Shown here: piece after piece, positions 63,001-64,000 of the stretch
Position numbering within the stretch: the first letter of the stretch is position 1
Layout: every line of letters begins with the position of its first letter
Source: Eleginops maclovinus
Lineage: Eukaryota > Chordata > Actinopteri > Perciformes > Eleginopidae
DNA length: 64,000 nucleotides
Direction of reading: 5' to 3'
Assembly (NCBI RefSeq): GCF_036324505.1
Contig: NC_086366.1
Coordinates: 15,563,427-15,627,426 of the forward strand
Made by a program: the position numbers and the translations under genes
Notes under the pieces: model-generated
Database searches by the model: none
The model's input: only the letters and a program-made list of their open reading frames with translations
Told to the model about the DNA's origin: nothing

Positions 63001-64000
63001 AGTCTCTTAAAGCTTCCATTGCAGTCATGTATTTGTTACAGGAGGTTGGGTTTCTTCAGCTTTCAACACTGGAGCTCCCATGTATACCTTCTTGCACATG
63101 TGCAGTAAAGTATGAAGGTGGCAGGTGTGGCCAGCTGGGAGAGAGGAGGTCAGAGAGCATCACTCAGGTGCTTGGCTCCAAATCTGATCATCATTCCCTT
63201 CTGTAAAAAGCTGTTGTTTTTTTATAGTCAGCCTTCCAAACATTGGGCTTGAAACCTTTAAAGAGAATCATTGTTTAAATGTGTCTCAATCAATGTTATC
63301 TTCTCAGACTTATCAATTTGAACCATTTTTAGAGGAATAAAAATATCCAGGTCTTCAAAATGGAAGTCAGAAAACCCCCACAAATGTGTATTTTGTACTT
63401 TTTCTTATTTCTAAGATGCTCGTCATCTGGTAAACCCTAAGATTGATCTAGATGCATCTCATTAGGGGGTTCTTACCTTTGGAACAATATTTTAGAGAAA
63501 TGGTAACACAAACTAAAAAAGGCTGAAAAAAATGTAAATGTTTCCATACAGCGTACAAGAGGTGGTCAGTGGGTGGTTTAAGGAGTAGAAAAATTATGTA
63601 AATAACGTGAGTGGTATACACAGTCACCATCACAACCTTACACCTATGAAAGCGAAACAATGGACAAATATCAGATGAACAGCGTTTATACCTCCAGCTG
63701 AGTTTCGGAGACATGGAGACTACATGCTGTTCTCATGGTTGCCCAACACAGGACACTTAATGCTGTTTATCACTTAATCTTTATTGAACATGCATGGGCC
63801 TGCTGTGATGAATATGAGACAAGCAAAGAAATTTGCTAGTTGTTGGTATTGATACAGAATAGTGTTAGTTTGTGATAGTGTAGGATCTAGATATGTATAA
63901 TCAAATCCAAAACTGAAAAAACAAAACAAAATGGTGCTTAACATTTTCAAATATATTACTCTGCAGGATTGTTTTGCAAGGCTACACATATCTGCAGACA

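Larger units (their letters stand above)
55727..64000. other. Gene-free stretch upstream of jam3
   Basis: No recognisable exon on either strand across 8 kb. It holds the TAGCC-type degenerate repeat (56927-57215) and a poly-G run at 60020-60034. Slightly less AT-rich patches at 58240-58420 and 62690-62940 have no interpretable frames; they could be conserved non-coding elements but nothing in the sequence itself shows it. Confidence 0.55.

Overview
This is a eukaryotic, almost certainly teleost fish, genomic window. Five vertebrate genes are split into short exons with GT/AG introns. The intergenic DNA is AT-rich and carries remnants of cut-and-paste DNA transposons (Tc1/mariner-like and hAT) and interspersed repeats of a kind common in ray-finned fish. 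There are no bacterial operons, CRISPR arrays or recognisable tRNA/rRNA genes. Exon coordinates below come from hand translation, splice-site inspection and codon-phase bookkeeping. Family assignments come from recognising conserved protein segments, not from a database search.

Layout. 1-22 kb is gene-poor: two small snap-back hairpins, an internally deleted Tc1-like transposon (2575-3475), and a 3.5-kb decayed hAT/ZBED-like transposon (9065-12614) that was itself hit by two smaller unrelated hAT-type elements, each bounded by an intact 8-bp target duplication. 23.9-32.9 kb (+) is esam, exons 2 to the end. Its first, signal-peptide exon was not found. Its introns hold a long TAC microsatellite and two short DNA transposons. 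33.4-37.9 kb (-) is acad8 (11 coding exons, 419 aa). 39.2-40.4 kb (+) is thyn1 (7 coding exons, 221 aa). 41.7-45.4 kb (-) is vps26b (6 coding exons, 333 aa). 47.5-54.9 kb (-) is jam3 (9 exons, 306 aa). Just upstream of jam3 on the same strand lies an unrecognised possible two-exon small ORF (59 codons). 55.7-64 kb is gene-free apart from a degenerate TAGCC-type repeat and a poly-G run.

How the genes relate. esam and jam3 both encode two-Ig-domain junctional adhesion receptors with a C-terminal PDZ ligand, used at endothelial and epithelial contacts. They flank three housekeeping genes: acad8 (mitochondrial valine breakdown), thyn1 (nuclear EVE-domain protein) and vps26b (retromer cargo-recognition subunit). 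The order and relative strands of jam3, vps26b, thyn1 and acad8 match human 11q25 as I recall it, but NCAPD3, which lies between JAM3 and VPS26B in human, is absent from that place, and esam, several Mb away in human, sits beside acad8. acad8 and thyn1 are divergent and probably share a promoter. esam/acad8 and thyn1/vps26b are convergent pairs.
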